Positions 35,601 through 44,237 are shown, counted from the stretch's first letter. The stretch is DNA of 64,000 nucleotides from Aliikangiella maris (GCF_040719265.1 NZ_JBFDAH010000001.1:62001-126000), one strand, 5' to 3'. Notes: generated by a model not told the origin, from the letters alone. Made by a program: numbers and translations.

Positions 35601-36357
35601 GTTCTTTTGCTCCAAGCGCACAGTTTAGGCCAAAGCTCACTGGTCTTGCATGACGCAGTGAATTAAAGAATGCTTCAGTTGTTTGACCGGTCAGTGTTCT
35701 ACCTGATGCATCAGTAATGGTACCTGATATCATAACTGGGCGGTGAACATTTTCATTCTCAAAGTACTCTTCAACAGCATAAATTGCGGCCTTTGCGTTT
35801 AAAGTGTCGAAAATAGTTTCAATCAAAATAATATCCGCACCACCTTCAACTAATGCTTTGGCCGATTCATAATAGGCTTCTTTTAGCTGTTGAAAATTGA
35901 TTGCTCGATATCCGGGATCATTGACATCGGGAGAGAGAGAACTGGTTTTATTGGTTGGGCCAAGTACGCCAGCTACAAACCGAGGCTTTTCTGGGGTCGA
36001 TAGTTCTTGAGCAACTTGCTTAGCAATTTTTGCCGACTCAAAGTTAATTTCGCGACTGATTGATTGCATATTGTAGTCAGCCATTGCGACAGTGGTTGCA
36101 TTAAAAGTATTAGTTTCAATAATATCAGAACCCGCCTCTAAATATTCGCGATGAATTGCTTTTATGGTTTCAGGCTGGGTCAAACTTAATAAATCATTAT
36201 TGCCTTTTAGATCACAGTGCCAGTCTTTAAATCTTTCTCCGCGATAGTCGGCTTCTTCAAAACCATAGGATTGAATCATTGTGCCCATTGCACCATCAAG
36301 CAGTAGTATACGATCCTGTAGTTGTTGCTTTAATAATTCTGTCTGGTTGCTCATCAT
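32662..36357 (-). CDS. metH: Methionine synthase, cobalamin-dependent
   Basis: A 1231-aa four-module enzyme moving the methyl group from methyltetrahydrofolate to homocysteine. Module 1 (homocysteine, residues ~10-330) has LLDGAMGTMIQ and the zinc cysteines in VGGCCGTTPAHI near 306-311. Module 2 (pterin-binding, ~360-620) has FINVGERTNVTGS. Module 3 (B12, ~650-890) has GDVHDIGKNIV near 757-765 with the axial His. Module 4 is the SAM-binding reactivation domain, with RIRPAPGYPACPDHTEK-like sequence (RYQGIRPAPGYPACPDH). Full length. It lies 156 bp downstream of cysB on the same strand. I see no cobalamin or SAM riboswitch and no clear met box in the short upstream gap. Confidence 0.98.
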   Translation of the reverse strand: MMSNQTELLKQQLQDRILLLDGAMGTMIQSYGFEEADYRGERFKDWHCDLKGNNDLLSLTQPETIKAIHREYLEAGSDIIETNTFNATTVAMADYNMQSISREINFESAKIAKQVAQELSTPEKPRFVAGVLGPTNKTSSLSPDVNDPGYRAINFQQLKEAYYESAKALVEGGADIILIETIFDTLNAKAAIYAVEEYFENENVHRPVMISGTITDASGRTLTGQTTEAFFNSLRHARPVSFGLNCALGAKELRPYISELSHIADCYVSAHPNAGLPNEFGGYDETPEDMQQELAEWAAEGLLNIVGGCCGTTPAHIKALNEIAEKYQPRKIPEKPIGCYLSGLEPLTINSNSLFINVGERTNVTGSAKFLRLIKENDFETALDVARDQVENGAQVIDINMDEGMLDSIASMQRFLNLIAAEPDISKVPIMIDSSKWEVIEAGLQCVQGKGIVNSISMKEGEAEFIEQAKKARRYGAAVIVMAFDETGQADTLQRKIEICERAYHVLTQKVGFPAEDIIFDPNIFAIATGIEEHNNYAVDFIEATRWIKQNLPGAMVSGGVSNVSFSFRGNNPVREAIHAVFLYYAIQAGMDMGIVNAGQLEVYSEIEPELKDAVEAVVLNTKSNATETLVDLAENYLQGASQEKEDNRLAWRDQPVNKRIEHSLIKGITEFIEEDTEEARQNCERPLHVIEGPLMDGMNIVGDLFGSGKMFLPQVVKSARVMKKAVAYLEPYMEKEKKDLNLENSSKGKILLATVKGDVHDIGKNIVGVVLQCNGYEVIDLGVMVSCEKIIETANKEKCDIIGLSGLITPSLDEMVHVAKEMQRQKLNLPLLIGGATTSKIHTAVKIEPNYQESVFYIIDASRVVTAASQLLSDEHKPNFIVQTKNDYHELREQRNSKQSKVKITDLDEARKFKAPIDWQNYAPTKPTFLGEEVFEDFPLESLIDRLDWTPFFRSWELAGKYPKILDDELVGESARKLHQDAKNMLEQIFENRWLSGKGVIGFYPANTVDYDDIEIYTNENRDEVLKRLFFLRQQKQTRPGKANFSLSDFIAPKDSGVADFIGCFAVTAGIGIDEHVQRFENAHDDYSAILLKSLADRLAEAFAERMHEMVRKELWGYAADESFSNEDLIAERYQGIRPAPGYPACPDHTEKGTLWELLKPDERIGLRITENFAMYPTAAVSGWYFSHPNAQFFGVGKISKQQVESYAKRKGWDLATAERWLSPNLGYDN

Positions 36358-36513
36358 TGTTTTTTTAACTGGTAATCAGTTTTTCCGGTTGTTGGTTTAT
36401 TTAGATTGCTTGGTATTTTTAAGATTAGGAAATGACATTTTTATACACTAAATTGTGATAAAACGGTATTTCCTTATGATTACATGCAATCAAAAGTTTT
36501 AAAAATAATGAAT

Positions 36514-37509
36514 TTAAATATGCCACATTCGATGCATAGGAAGAGAGTTCTCATTATTTTTTTCGGCATTATTTTGTTCTGCACTCATTTCTTTATTGAT
36601 GTAACCATTTAACCATTCTTTTGTAATATGCGGTGCAAACAGTTCAATAAAGCAATACATATAACCTCGTAACAATAAATTTTTGTTAAAGGCAATCCAA
36701 GTCGTGCATCGAGGTAAAATGGATTTTGCTGAAAAGCCAATTAAATCATTATCAATTTTAGGGTTAAAAGCCATGCTGGCAATAATGCCAATTCCTAAAC
36801 CATTACGTACATAAGTTTTGATGACATCAGCATCCCGAGCAGTAAATACGATATTGGGTGATAATCCTTTGGCTTTCATGCCTTTTACTAAACTTGATTC
36901 ACCAACTGCCGGCTCTTTATAAGTGATAATTGGATATTCGGCTAAATCTTCTAATGTAGGGTTAGTCAAATCACCTAGTGGATGATCTTGAGGAAATATA
37001 ATAATTCGATCCCAGTGATAACAAGGGATTTTTATAATATCAGGTGATAGAGCAGCATTATCAGAAGCAATTGCAAAGTCGATTTGCTTTCTTTCCAGTT
37101 GATCATTCATTTGTTCTGCCGAACCATGTTGAATGTCAATTTGCAAGCTTGGATAACGCGCATGAAATCGCTTAAATACTTCAGGTAAAACATATTTGGC
37201 TTGTGTTTGCGTTGTTGCAATACTGAAACTACCTGTTTCAATTTTGTTTTTATCTTGCGCCAGGCGTTTGATGTTTTCGACTTCCTGTAAAGAGCGACGA
37301 GCGTGCTTGACAACATCCTCACCTAATGCGGTTAAACCAATTAGTTGTTTACCACTACGCTCAAAAATTTTTAGATCGAGTTCGTCTTCCAGTAACTTAA
37401 GCTGTTTGCTGATACCTGGCTGTGAGGTATAAATTTTTTCTGCCGCAGCCGTAATGTTGAAATTATTATCAACAATGGCAACCAAATATTTTAACTGGTG
37501 TAATTTCAT
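36514..37509 (-). CDS. cysB: LysR-type regulator CysB
   Basis: A 331-aa LysR regulator of sulfur assimilation. The N-terminal HTH is MKLHQLKYLVAIVDNNFNITAAAEKIYTSQPGISKQLKLLEDEL. The effector domain opens with FSIATTQTQAKYVLPEVFKRF, the CysB/Cbl signature that forms the sulfate/N-acetylserine pocket. The C-terminus carries a ~20-residue polar tail rich in Asn and Glu. The neighbourhood (cysG, cysteine synthase, metH) supports CysB over Cbl. The gene is divergent from cysG across a ~980-bp gap. Confidence 0.94.
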   Translation of the reverse strand: MKLHQLKYLVAIVDNNFNITAAAEKIYTSQPGISKQLKLLEDELDLKIFERSGKQLIGLTALGEDVVKHARRSLQEVENIKRLAQDKNKIETGSFSIATTQTQAKYVLPEVFKRFHARYPSLQIDIQHGSAEQMNDQLERKQIDFAIASDNAALSPDIIKIPCYHWDRIIIFPQDHPLGDLTNPTLEDLAEYPIITYKEPAVGESSLVKGMKAKGLSPNIVFTARDADVIKTYVRNGLGIGIIASMAFNPKIDNDLIGFSAKSILPRCTTWIAFNKNLLLRGYMYCFIELFAPHITKEWLNGYINKEMSAEQNNAEKNNENSLPMHRMWHI

Positions 37510-38491
37510 TTGTAATAACTCATGTTACTTCTATTGCTAAGCTTGTTTTACTTGGTGTGTTAACTAGACTCATTGACTCAAGTATCAAGCTTATATCATT
37601 GCTATCTATCCATGATTAAGCGAAAAGTTATGATTTAAATAACTTGTTTTGCAGATAGGGTGTTTACATCATTAAAATTGTTAACACTGTCATATTTAAC
37701 GATCAACATCAAATCTTGCATTTAACATCTAAAACCTAATATCCAAAAAAACCTTCAATATAAAATCCAACACATCATGTGCCAAATCATGTCCCATAGC
37801 CTATAGTGGGATAACCTATGGTCGGATAATCTATAGCGAGATATCGTGCGATTTAATTATTTAATCTTCTGACAACGCCCTGTTGGTAATCTCTTATTTA
37901 AGATTACATTCTGTCATTTAAAGCTAAATCACGCCGCAATGTTGCATCGGTTAATTTTAAGTGCAGCTGGTTTCTAGTAAGCGTTGCTGGTTTCACATTT
38001 TTACGCACTAAACCTATCTCAGTTTACCAATTTGTTTTAGCTGTGCTCACTTAAATGTGCTCACAGCGAGTCACAATTGCAACTGAAAATTGATAGTCAT
38101 TTCATTCACTTTTTACCACTATTTTCAGATTTTCATCTATCTATTGGTAAGCCAATAAATTCGGTAGCTGACAACTCATATCGAAGGATACAAATCAACA
38201 AATACTCTTGTCGTCTAGTTAGTGGGTATAAACAACTTGCAATAACACATATTCTTCACTGCTTTGGACGTCCAGACGTAAAGATGTCGGCAAATGTACC
38301 ACTCTTGAGATGGAATAGCAATAATTATTAATAATAGTTTTAAATGGACAAATTCACTAGTTTAGCCCTTATGTTTCGTGGGTATTTCTGTTGGTTATGT
38401 TTACAGAGCCAATCTCTATTTCTGGTTTGCAGAGGAAAGTGTTCTTATTGCACGGTATTTAAATTTTTGACCAATTTTTGAGAGATTAGCC
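37510..38491. other. 982-bp intergenic region between cysB and cysG
   Basis: No supported gene. The 84-codon frame at 38077-38331 has unnatural composition and no ribosome site. The region holds three imperfect 15-bp tandem units at 37800-37844 (CCTATAGTGGGATAA, CCTATGGTCGGATAA, TCTATAGCGAGATAT) and a repeated TGTGCTCAC at about 38042-38064 within a short stem. CysB sites are expected here, but the degenerate CysB consensus does not let me place them. Confidence 0.5.
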
Positions 38492-39919
38492 GTGGACTAT
38501 TTACCTATCACAGTACAAATGCAAGGGCGACGTTGCCTGATTGTCGGTGGTGGTGAAGTTGCCGCCCGTAAGTTAAAACACTTGCTTAAGGCGCAGAGTC
38601 AAGTTGTTATGTTAAGTCCTTGTTTCTCCACTGAGGTAAAAGAAATTGCACTTAAACATGCTGATAGTGTGGCGTTGATTGGAGAGACATTTGTACCTGA
38701 AATAATCAAAGATTTTTATTTAGTGGTCGCAGCAACCGATGATAAATTTGTCAATCGACAGGTGAGTATCGCTGCACAAAAACAAAATATCTGGGTCAAT
38801 GTTGTTGATGATTTAGAGTTAAGCACCTTTATTATGCCAGCAGTCATTGATCGATCCCCCTTATTGATTGCCGTTTCCAGTTCGGGGATTTCTCCGGTAC
38901 TTGCTAGAAAAATTCGAGAAAAGATCGAATGGCTATTGCCTCGAAACCTGGGTAGCTTGCTTGAAAGGTTAAAAGATTTAAGACCTAAAATTAAAGCTCG
39001 TTTTGAGCGCTTCCAAGATAAACGCCGTTTTTCTGAGTGGTTTATTGAGTCGGCAATTAATGATGACTCGGTAGTGAGTGGATCAACTGAGAGTCTATTT
39101 GATAGTTATCAGCAGCGTTATTCTAGAACAGGTAAAGTTTATCTGGTTGGAGCGGGACCTGGAGCGGCTGAGCTGTTGACGGTGAAAGCGCTTAAAATTT
39201 TACAAAAAGCTGATGTAGTACTATATGATGCGTTAGTTAGTGAAGAAATACTCGATTGCATTCGTCGTGATGCAACCCTTATTTTTGTTGGCAAACGTTC
39301 TAGTAAACATTTTGTCGCACAAGAAAAGACAAATCAGTTGTTAGTTGATGAGGCCCAAAAAGGACTTAATGTTGTTCGCTTGAAAGGCGGAGATCCAATG
39401 ATTTTTGGCCGTGGCGGTGAGGAACTTGAATATTTAACCCGACACCAGGTGGCATATGAGGTCGTGCCTGGTATTACGGCCGCATCAGGATGTGCAAGTT
39501 ATTCGGGGATACCTTTAACTCATCGAAATTATTCGCAATCAATCCACTTTGTTACCGCATACGAAAAGGATGAGGGTGATCGAGTTGATTGGCAAGCATT
39601 AGCAAAAGCGAATCAAACGCTGGTTTTTTATATGGGCTTAGCTAAAGGCACAAAAATCAGCAATAAATTGATTGCTAACGGTTTATCTGAGTCGACAACT
39701 GTTGCGGTCATTGAAAAGGGGACAACTTCAGAGCAAAGAGTTATTTTGTCACGTCTGGGTGAGTTGCCATCAGCCGTTTCAACGCAAAATATACAGGCAC
39801 CTGCTTTAATTATAGTCGGTGAAGTGACTGCCTTAGCTACACAGTTACACTGGTTTAATTCTGGCGAGTTAGTTGATGCTCGTTTGCAGTATGCCCAGGT
39901 CGCCAACTCGGCAATGTAA
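38492..39919 (+). CDS. cysG: Siroheme synthase (uroporphyrinogen methyltransferase / precorrin-2 dehydrogenase / ferrochelatase)
   Basis: A 475-aa trifunctional enzyme making siroheme for sulfite and nitrite reductases. Residues 1-~205 are the CysG-B part: Rossmann CLIVGGGEVAARK, catalytic VNVVDDLELSTFIMPA and SSSGISPVLARKIREKIE. Residues ~215-460 are the SUMT part: VYLVGAGPGAAELLTVKAL, VVRLKGGDPMIFGRGGEE and PGITAASGCASYSGIPLTHR. GTG start with GAGA upstream. It lies 28 bp before the cysteine synthase gene and probably shares its transcript. Confidence 0.96.
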   Translation: MDYLPITVQMQGRRCLIVGGGEVAARKLKHLLKAQSQVVMLSPCFSTEVKEIALKHADSVALIGETFVPEIIKDFYLVVAATDDKFVNRQVSIAAQKQNIWVNVVDDLELSTFIMPAVIDRSPLLIAVSSSGISPVLARKIREKIEWLLPRNLGSLLERLKDLRPKIKARFERFQDKRRFSEWFIESAINDDSVVSGSTESLFDSYQQRYSRTGKVYLVGAGPGAAELLTVKALKILQKADVVLYDALVSEEILDCIRRDATLIFVGKRSSKHFVAQEKTNQLLVDEAQKGLNVVRLKGGDPMIFGRGGEELEYLTRHQVAYEVVPGITAASGCASYSGIPLTHRNYSQSIHFVTAYEKDEGDRVDWQALAKANQTLVFYMGLAKGTKISNKLIANGLSESTTVAVIEKGTTSEQRVILSRLGELPSAVSTQNIQAPALIIVGEVTALATQLHWFNSGELVDARLQYAQVANSAM

Positions 39920-39947
39920 TTTTTATTATTTTTATAGGAAAATGAGC

Positions 39948-40904
39948 ATGAAATACGATTCTATATTAGACACAATTGGTAATACTCCTATTATTAAAAT
40001 CAGTCGCTTGGCGCCAAAGCATGTCAATATGTACGTCAAAGCCGAATTTTTTAATCCATTGGCGTCTGTAAAAGATCGACTGGCTTATGCAATTATTACT
40101 GACGCAGAGCAGAAAGGTTTATTGAAACCTGGACAAACGGTTGTAGAAGCGACTTCAGGAAATACCGGTATCGCTTTGGCAATGGTGTGTGCGGCCAAAG
40201 GTTATCCATTTGTGGCAACTATGACCGAAACTTTTTCTGTTGAGCGACGTAAAATTATGCGTGCTCTTGGCGCAAAAGTTGTATTGACTCCGGCTGCTGA
40301 GAGAGGCACTGGCATGGTTAGAGTCGCAGCTGAACTTGCAGAAAAAAATGGTTGGTTTTTGGCAAGTCAGTTTGAAAACTTGGCTAATCCTGCCTATCAC
40401 CGAAATACGACTGCACCAGAAATTTTGAGAGATTTTGCGGGCGAAAGACTAGATTATTTTGTCAGTGGCTATGGTACGGGCGGAACAATTACAGGAGTTG
40501 GCGAAGTGCTAAAAGTTGCTCGTCCCGATATTCAAATTATTGCAACTGAACCTGAAGCCGCTGCATTGTTAAGCGGTAAAGAATGGGCGCCGCATAAAAT
40601 CCAAGGTTGGACGCCTGATTTTGTTGCTGAAGTGTTAAACCGTGAAGTAATTGATAAAGTCATTCCGGTTGCCGATGATGATGCAATCAAAACTTCGCTG
40701 GCGCTGGCACAAAATGAAGGTATTTTCTGTGGTATTTCTGCTGGTGGTACCTTTGCGACCGCATTAAAAGTGGCAGAAACTGCACCTGAAGGTTCGACTA
40801 TTTTAGCGATGTTGCCAGACACTGGAGAGCGTTATTTGAGTACACCGCTATTTGCCGATATTGCTGAAGGTTCAGATGATGACGTGTTAGCGACACTTAA
40901 ATAA
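39948..40904 (+). CDS. cysK: Cysteine synthase (O-acetylserine sulfhydrylase, CysK/CysM family)
   Basis: A 318-aa fold-type II PLP enzyme forming cysteine from O-acetylserine and sulfide. The PLP Lys is K42 in NPLASVKDR. The phosphate and substrate loops are EATSGNTGIALA and GYGTGGTITGVGE, and the C-terminal LPDTGERYLSTPLF fits CysK. The start at 39948 is preferred because AGGA lies 8 nt before it. The ATG at 39942 is only 2 nt from AGGA, and an upstream extension into cysG is unlikely. CysK and CysM cannot be separated with certainty by eye, but the context (cysG, metB) fits a main OASS. Confidence 0.9.
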   Translation: MKYDSILDTIGNTPIIKISRLAPKHVNMYVKAEFFNPLASVKDRLAYAIITDAEQKGLLKPGQTVVEATSGNTGIALAMVCAAKGYPFVATMTETFSVERRKIMRALGAKVVLTPAAERGTGMVRVAAELAEKNGWFLASQFENLANPAYHRNTTAPEILRDFAGERLDYFVSGYGTGGTITGVGEVLKVARPDIQIIATEPEAAALLSGKEWAPHKIQGWTPDFVAEVLNREVIDKVIPVADDDAIKTSLALAQNEGIFCGISAGGTFATALKVAETAPEGSTILAMLPDTGERYLSTPLFADIAEGSDDDVLATLK

Positions 40905-40954
40905 TTCAAAATAGCTACATCAAATTGTTGCTACGCTAAAGAAACAATTAAACG

Positions 40955-40992
40955 ACTCACATCAGATGAGTGAATAATCATCTGATGTGAGT
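40955..40992. terminator. 15-bp perfect inverted repeat between convergent genes
   Basis: ACTCACATCAGATGA (40955-40969) and TCATCTGATGTGAGT (40978-40992) form a perfect 15-bp stem with an 8-nt loop. It lies between cysK (plus) and metJ (minus). No T tract follows on either strand, so it is terminator-like rather than a classic terminator. Confidence 0.55.
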
Positions 40993-41111
40993 ATAAACTA
41001 GACAACATTGAAGAAATATAAGAAGTAAAATCTGATAAAAGGCAGGGATTTTATTTTTATATATATTAAGAAGGTATTATTAAAGGAATGAATTATTGTG
41101 GCGCAACATAA

Positions 41112-41405
41112 TTAAGGAAGGTCTTTTCCTTGTTCGCGCATCATTCGCTCGGCGTAATCTTCTTTCTCTTTGCTTAAATCATCATCACTTGGCAGTGGCT
41201 GGCCGGTGTAAGCGTGTAAAAATGCTTCGCATAACAGCTCACTATTGGTTGCGTGACGTAAATTTGATACCTGGCGTCGAGTACGCTCATCAGTCAGTAT
41301 TTTTAATACTGAAAATGGAATTGATACCGTAATTTTCTTAACGTTGTTTTTCTTTTCACCATGTTCAACGTAGGGATTGATAAACTCCCCATCCCATTCT
41401 TTCAC
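41112..41405 (-). CDS. metJ: Met repressor MetJ
   Basis: A 97-aa ribbon-helix-helix repressor using S-adenosylmethionine as corepressor. The core KKITVSIP...VLKILTDERTRRQVSNLRHATNSELLCEAFLHA is nearly identical to enteric MetJ, with the DNA-contacting beta strand KKITVSI. The start is set at the GTG at 41405, giving MKEWDGEFINPYVEHG, which aligns with the E. coli start MAEWSGEYISPYAEHG, and GAGG lies 9 nt upstream. A longer GTG frame to 41420 is less likely. It is divergent from metB with a tandem operator between them. Confidence 0.96.
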   Translation of the reverse strand: MKEWDGEFINPYVEHGEKKNNVKKITVSIPFSVLKILTDERTRRQVSNLRHATNSELLCEAFLHAYTGQPLPSDDDLSKEKEDYAERMMREQGKDLP

Positions 41406-41469
41406 TCTGAATAACCTCACTTTTTAATCAACTAAAAATATTTTACATCATTTTTATCTCGCAAACAGC

Positions 41470-41497
41470 TTGACAAGTTGAAATATATAAATATACT
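41470..41497 (+). promoter_or_regulatory. Promoter of the metB operon
   Basis: TTGACA (41470-41475), a 16-bp spacer and TATACT (41492-41497). Both boxes are close to sigma-70 consensus. The predicted start site lies within the first MetJ box, so repressor binding would block initiation. Confidence 0.75.
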
Positions 41498-41500
41498 TCC

Positions 41501-41532
41501 GGCTGTATAGACGTCTATATGTCTTTACGTTA
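41501..41532. promoter_or_regulatory. Tandem MetJ operator (met boxes)
   Basis: The 8-bp met box consensus AGACGTCT occurs perfectly at 41509-41516. It is flanked in register by GGCTGTAT (41501), ATATGTCT (41517) and TTACGTTA (41525), weaker boxes as in known met operators. MetJ binds such sites as arrays of dimers, one per box. The position at the metB promoter, between metJ and metB, supports the call. Confidence 0.85.
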
Positions 41533-41607
41533 AGGTGTTTGAATGTTCTTGTCAGCCTTAATATTACTAATTGCTGTTATTAAATGCTTAAAATCAAAGG
41601 TGTAAAA

Positions 41608-42804
41608 ATGAGCGAAGTTACCAATAAGCCATCACTAGATACTATCGCTGTTCGTGCAGGTATTGAAACCGATACACAACATGGTTCAATCACGCCACCT
41701 TTGTACATGTCGACTAATTATAGTTTTGCCGGTTTTAATCAGCCAAGAGAATTTGACTATACCCGCTCTGGTAATCCTACTCGCCAGATTTTGGGGCAAG
41801 CTATTGCTGATTTAGAAGGCGGTTTTGGTGGCGTGATTACATCAACCGGTATGTCTGCCATATTTTTGGTTTTACAACTGCTTAAAGCAGGCGAAAAAAT
41901 TCTTGTGCCTCATGATTGTTATGGCGGTAGTTTTCGACTATTTCGCTCGTTTAGTGAACGTAACTTAATTGATGTTGACTTTGTTGATCAAACTAATGAA
42001 AGCGCTTTATTGGCGGCATTAGAAAATAATCCAAAAATTGTTTGGATTGAAACGCCTAGCAATCCACTTTTACGAATTGTTGATGTTGCTAAAGTAGCCA
42101 AGTTGGCAAAAGAGAAGGGCGCTATTGTTGTTGTAGACAACACATTTCTATCTCCGGTTTTACAACAACCGCTTGCATTAGGTGCGGATATCGTAGTGCA
42201 TTCAACGACAAAGTATATTAATGGTCATAGTGATGTGGTTGGCGGTGCGGTTGTTGCAAAAACTGAAAAACTCTATGAAGATTTGAAGTGGTGGGCAAAT
42301 TGTACTGGAATTACTGGTTCTCCTTTTGATAGTTTTTTAATCTTGCGAGGGTTAAGAACTTTAGATGTTCGTGTTAAACGCCATACTAAAAATGCACAGG
42401 CTATTGCTGAGTATTTAGATCAGCATCCTCAAGTAGAAAAAGTTTATTATCCTGGTCTTGCATCGCATCCTGGACATGAAATAGCCGCCAAACAACAAAA
42501 TGGTTTTGGTGCAATGATTTCATTTGAACTAAAGGGTGATGTTAGTGATGTAGAAAGATTTTTGACTGGCCTTTCAACTTTTTCATTGGCTGAGTCATTG
42601 GGCGGTGTTGAAAGTTTGGTTTGTCATCCCTCTACAATGACTCATGCTGCTGTTGCCTTAGAAGATCAAAAGACGGCTGGTATCGCACAAAACTTATTGC
42701 GTTTATCTGTTGGGATAGAGAATGTTGAAGATTTAGTTGAAGATCTTGAAAATGGTTTTGCCAGTTGCAGACTTGGTGAAGTTAGAGATGTCAGTAATGG
42801 ATAG
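41608..42804 (+). CDS. metB: Cystathionine gamma-synthase
   Basis: A 398-aa fold-type I PLP enzyme of the Cys/Met metabolism family, joining an activated homoserine ester and cysteine to cystathionine. The PLP Lys is in VVHSTTKYINGHSDVVGG. The substrate-side DYTRSGNPTR and the C-terminal AESLGGVESLVCHPSTMTHA blocks are diagnostic. The start at 41608 is chosen for AAGGTG at proper spacing. An ATG eight codons upstream opens the same frame. It is under the MetJ operator and overlaps the aspartokinase start by 17 nt, as in metBL operons. Confidence 0.94.
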   Translation: MSEVTNKPSLDTIAVRAGIETDTQHGSITPPLYMSTNYSFAGFNQPREFDYTRSGNPTRQILGQAIADLEGGFGGVITSTGMSAIFLVLQLLKAGEKILVPHDCYGGSFRLFRSFSERNLIDVDFVDQTNESALLAALENNPKIVWIETPSNPLLRIVDVAKVAKLAKEKGAIVVVDNTFLSPVLQQPLALGADIVVHSTTKYINGHSDVVGGAVVAKTEKLYEDLKWWANCTGITGSPFDSFLILRGLRTLDVRVKRHTKNAQAIAEYLDQHPQVEKVYYPGLASHPGHEIAAKQQNGFGAMISFELKGDVSDVERFLTGLSTFSLAESLGGVESLVCHPSTMTHAAVALEDQKTAGIAQNLLRLSVGIENVEDLVEDLENGFASCRLGEVRDVSNG

Positions 42805-44236
42805 TCTGAATAATATTAATTTAAAAGAGCCCATCGATTCCGATGGGCTTTTGCTAAGTGTCCATAAATTTGGTGGATCGAGTCTTGCTGATTCACAAAA
42901 GTTGGCACGTATCGTCAATATTATAAAAACACAAACACAAAGTAATGATTATATTGTTGTTTCTGCAAATGGCAATATTACTGATCTCTTGGTTGAAATT
43001 AATCAAGGTAACCTGATTGCTATTGAAAAAATTGTCAACTTTTTTACTCTGTTGGTTCAGTCTGTGCTGCGCTCACCCGATATCCTGCTGGATGAGTTCC
43101 TCGGCGATATTGAAAAAATTAAGACATCCTGTTTATCAGAAGAAGAAATTTTATCATATGGAGAAGTCTGGTCGGCAAAACTATTAACTGCTCTCTTACT
43201 AGAGTCAGATATTGCTGCCATCTTTATTGACGCAAGAGAAATATTTAGAAGTGATGCCATAGAAAAGCCCTCATATTTTGATAAAAACTATTTTAATGAG
43301 GGAATTCGCCAGCATACCTATGGTCGCTTTAATGAAAGAGCAATCGTAACCGGTTACATAGCCAAAAATCAATCTGGTCAAACAGTTACTTTAGGACGTA
43401 ATGGTAGTGATTATAGTGCGACATTACTGGCTAGTTTTTTGAATGCTCAAAGTGTTACATTATGGACTGATGTTTGTGGTATTTTTACAGCAGACCCTCG
43501 AATTATTCCAAATGCACAACCAATTAAACAGCTGACTTTTGACGAAGCTGAGGCATTAGCATCTATAGGAACCAATGTTCTCCATCAAAAAACGATTTCA
43601 CCGCTAAAAGCAAATAAAATACCGCTTTTTGTAAAGTCATCATTAGAACCGGAAAAAAGCGGAACGGTAGTTAGCTTTTTAAGTGAATTTGATAAACCGA
43701 AATCTATTGCTATACGCCATAACTTAAGCGAAGTTGAAATTGACCTTGAAGGCGTTTCGTTATCAACAATTGAGCAAGCTTTCCATCGACTTTTTGAAAG
43801 TCATGTTAATTTATTTTTATTGCAAAAAACACAAAAACAAGCTCGATATATCATTGCTGAAAGTCAATTGCCACTGCTGGAAAGTATTTTGCAAAACTTT
43901 GCTTTAAAAATGTTAATTGTTCGCCAAAAATGTTCTGTGATATCAATAGTAGGACAAGGCGTAACAAATTGTTCAAAAAAAATTGATAGGCTATCTTTAT
44001 TGATTAGCTCAAGAAAAACAACCCCTGAAACTGAAACCGCTTCGGTCATTGCGAGTAATCAATTAATTATCAATGTTGTTCTGCTTTCTGATAAATGGCA
44101 GACGATTTTAGCAAAAATTTACGACGTGTTTTTTGAAACCACTAACCGTATTCTGCATTCTCATGATATTTCGCAAGAGTTAGTTAATCGCTCAAAACAC
44201 GAAACTATTGAATTGACAACAGAGGCAGTGAATTAA
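42788..44236 (+). CDS. Monofunctional aspartate kinase of the metB operon (MetL-like, no homoserine dehydrogenase domain)
   Basis: A 482-aa aspartokinase phosphorylating aspartate at the head of the Met/Thr/Lys pathway. The kinase core shows VHKFGGSSLAD, LLTALLLESDI, VTGYIAKNQSGQTVTLGRNGSDYSA and WTDVCGIFTADPR. The C-terminal ~150 residues are ACT-type regulatory sequence. In enterics the partner of metB is the fused kinase-dehydrogenase MetL (~810 aa). Here the protein ends before a dehydrogenase domain and metF starts 2 nt later. Start ATG 42788 overlaps metB, with ATG 42797 as an alternative. The ACT part is diverged from LysC, so feedback properties cannot be guessed. Confidence 0.85.
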   Translation: MSVMDSLNNINLKEPIDSDGLLLSVHKFGGSSLADSQKLARIVNIIKTQTQSNDYIVVSANGNITDLLVEINQGNLIAIEKIVNFFTLLVQSVLRSPDILLDEFLGDIEKIKTSCLSEEEILSYGEVWSAKLLTALLLESDIAAIFIDAREIFRSDAIEKPSYFDKNYFNEGIRQHTYGRFNERAIVTGYIAKNQSGQTVTLGRNGSDYSATLLASFLNAQSVTLWTDVCGIFTADPRIIPNAQPIKQLTFDEAEALASIGTNVLHQKTISPLKANKIPLFVKSSLEPEKSGTVVSFLSEFDKPKSIAIRHNLSEVEIDLEGVSLSTIEQAFHRLFESHVNLFLLQKTQKQARYIIAESQLPLLESILQNFALKMLIVRQKCSVISIVGQGVTNCSKKIDRLSLLISSRKTTPETETASVIASNQLIINVVLLSDKWQTILAKIYDVFFETTNRILHSHDISQELVNRSKHETIELTTEAVN

Positions 44237-44237
44237 T

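Noticed and set aside
36358..36513. Cobalamin or SAM riboswitch upstream of metH
   Set aside because: The gap to cysB is only 156 bp, AT-rich, and lacks the conserved B12-box or SAM motifs.
38077..38331. 84-codon plus-strand frame between cysB and cysG
   Set aside because: No ribosome site, unnatural residue mix (His, Ser, Asn runs), in a region with drifting repeats.
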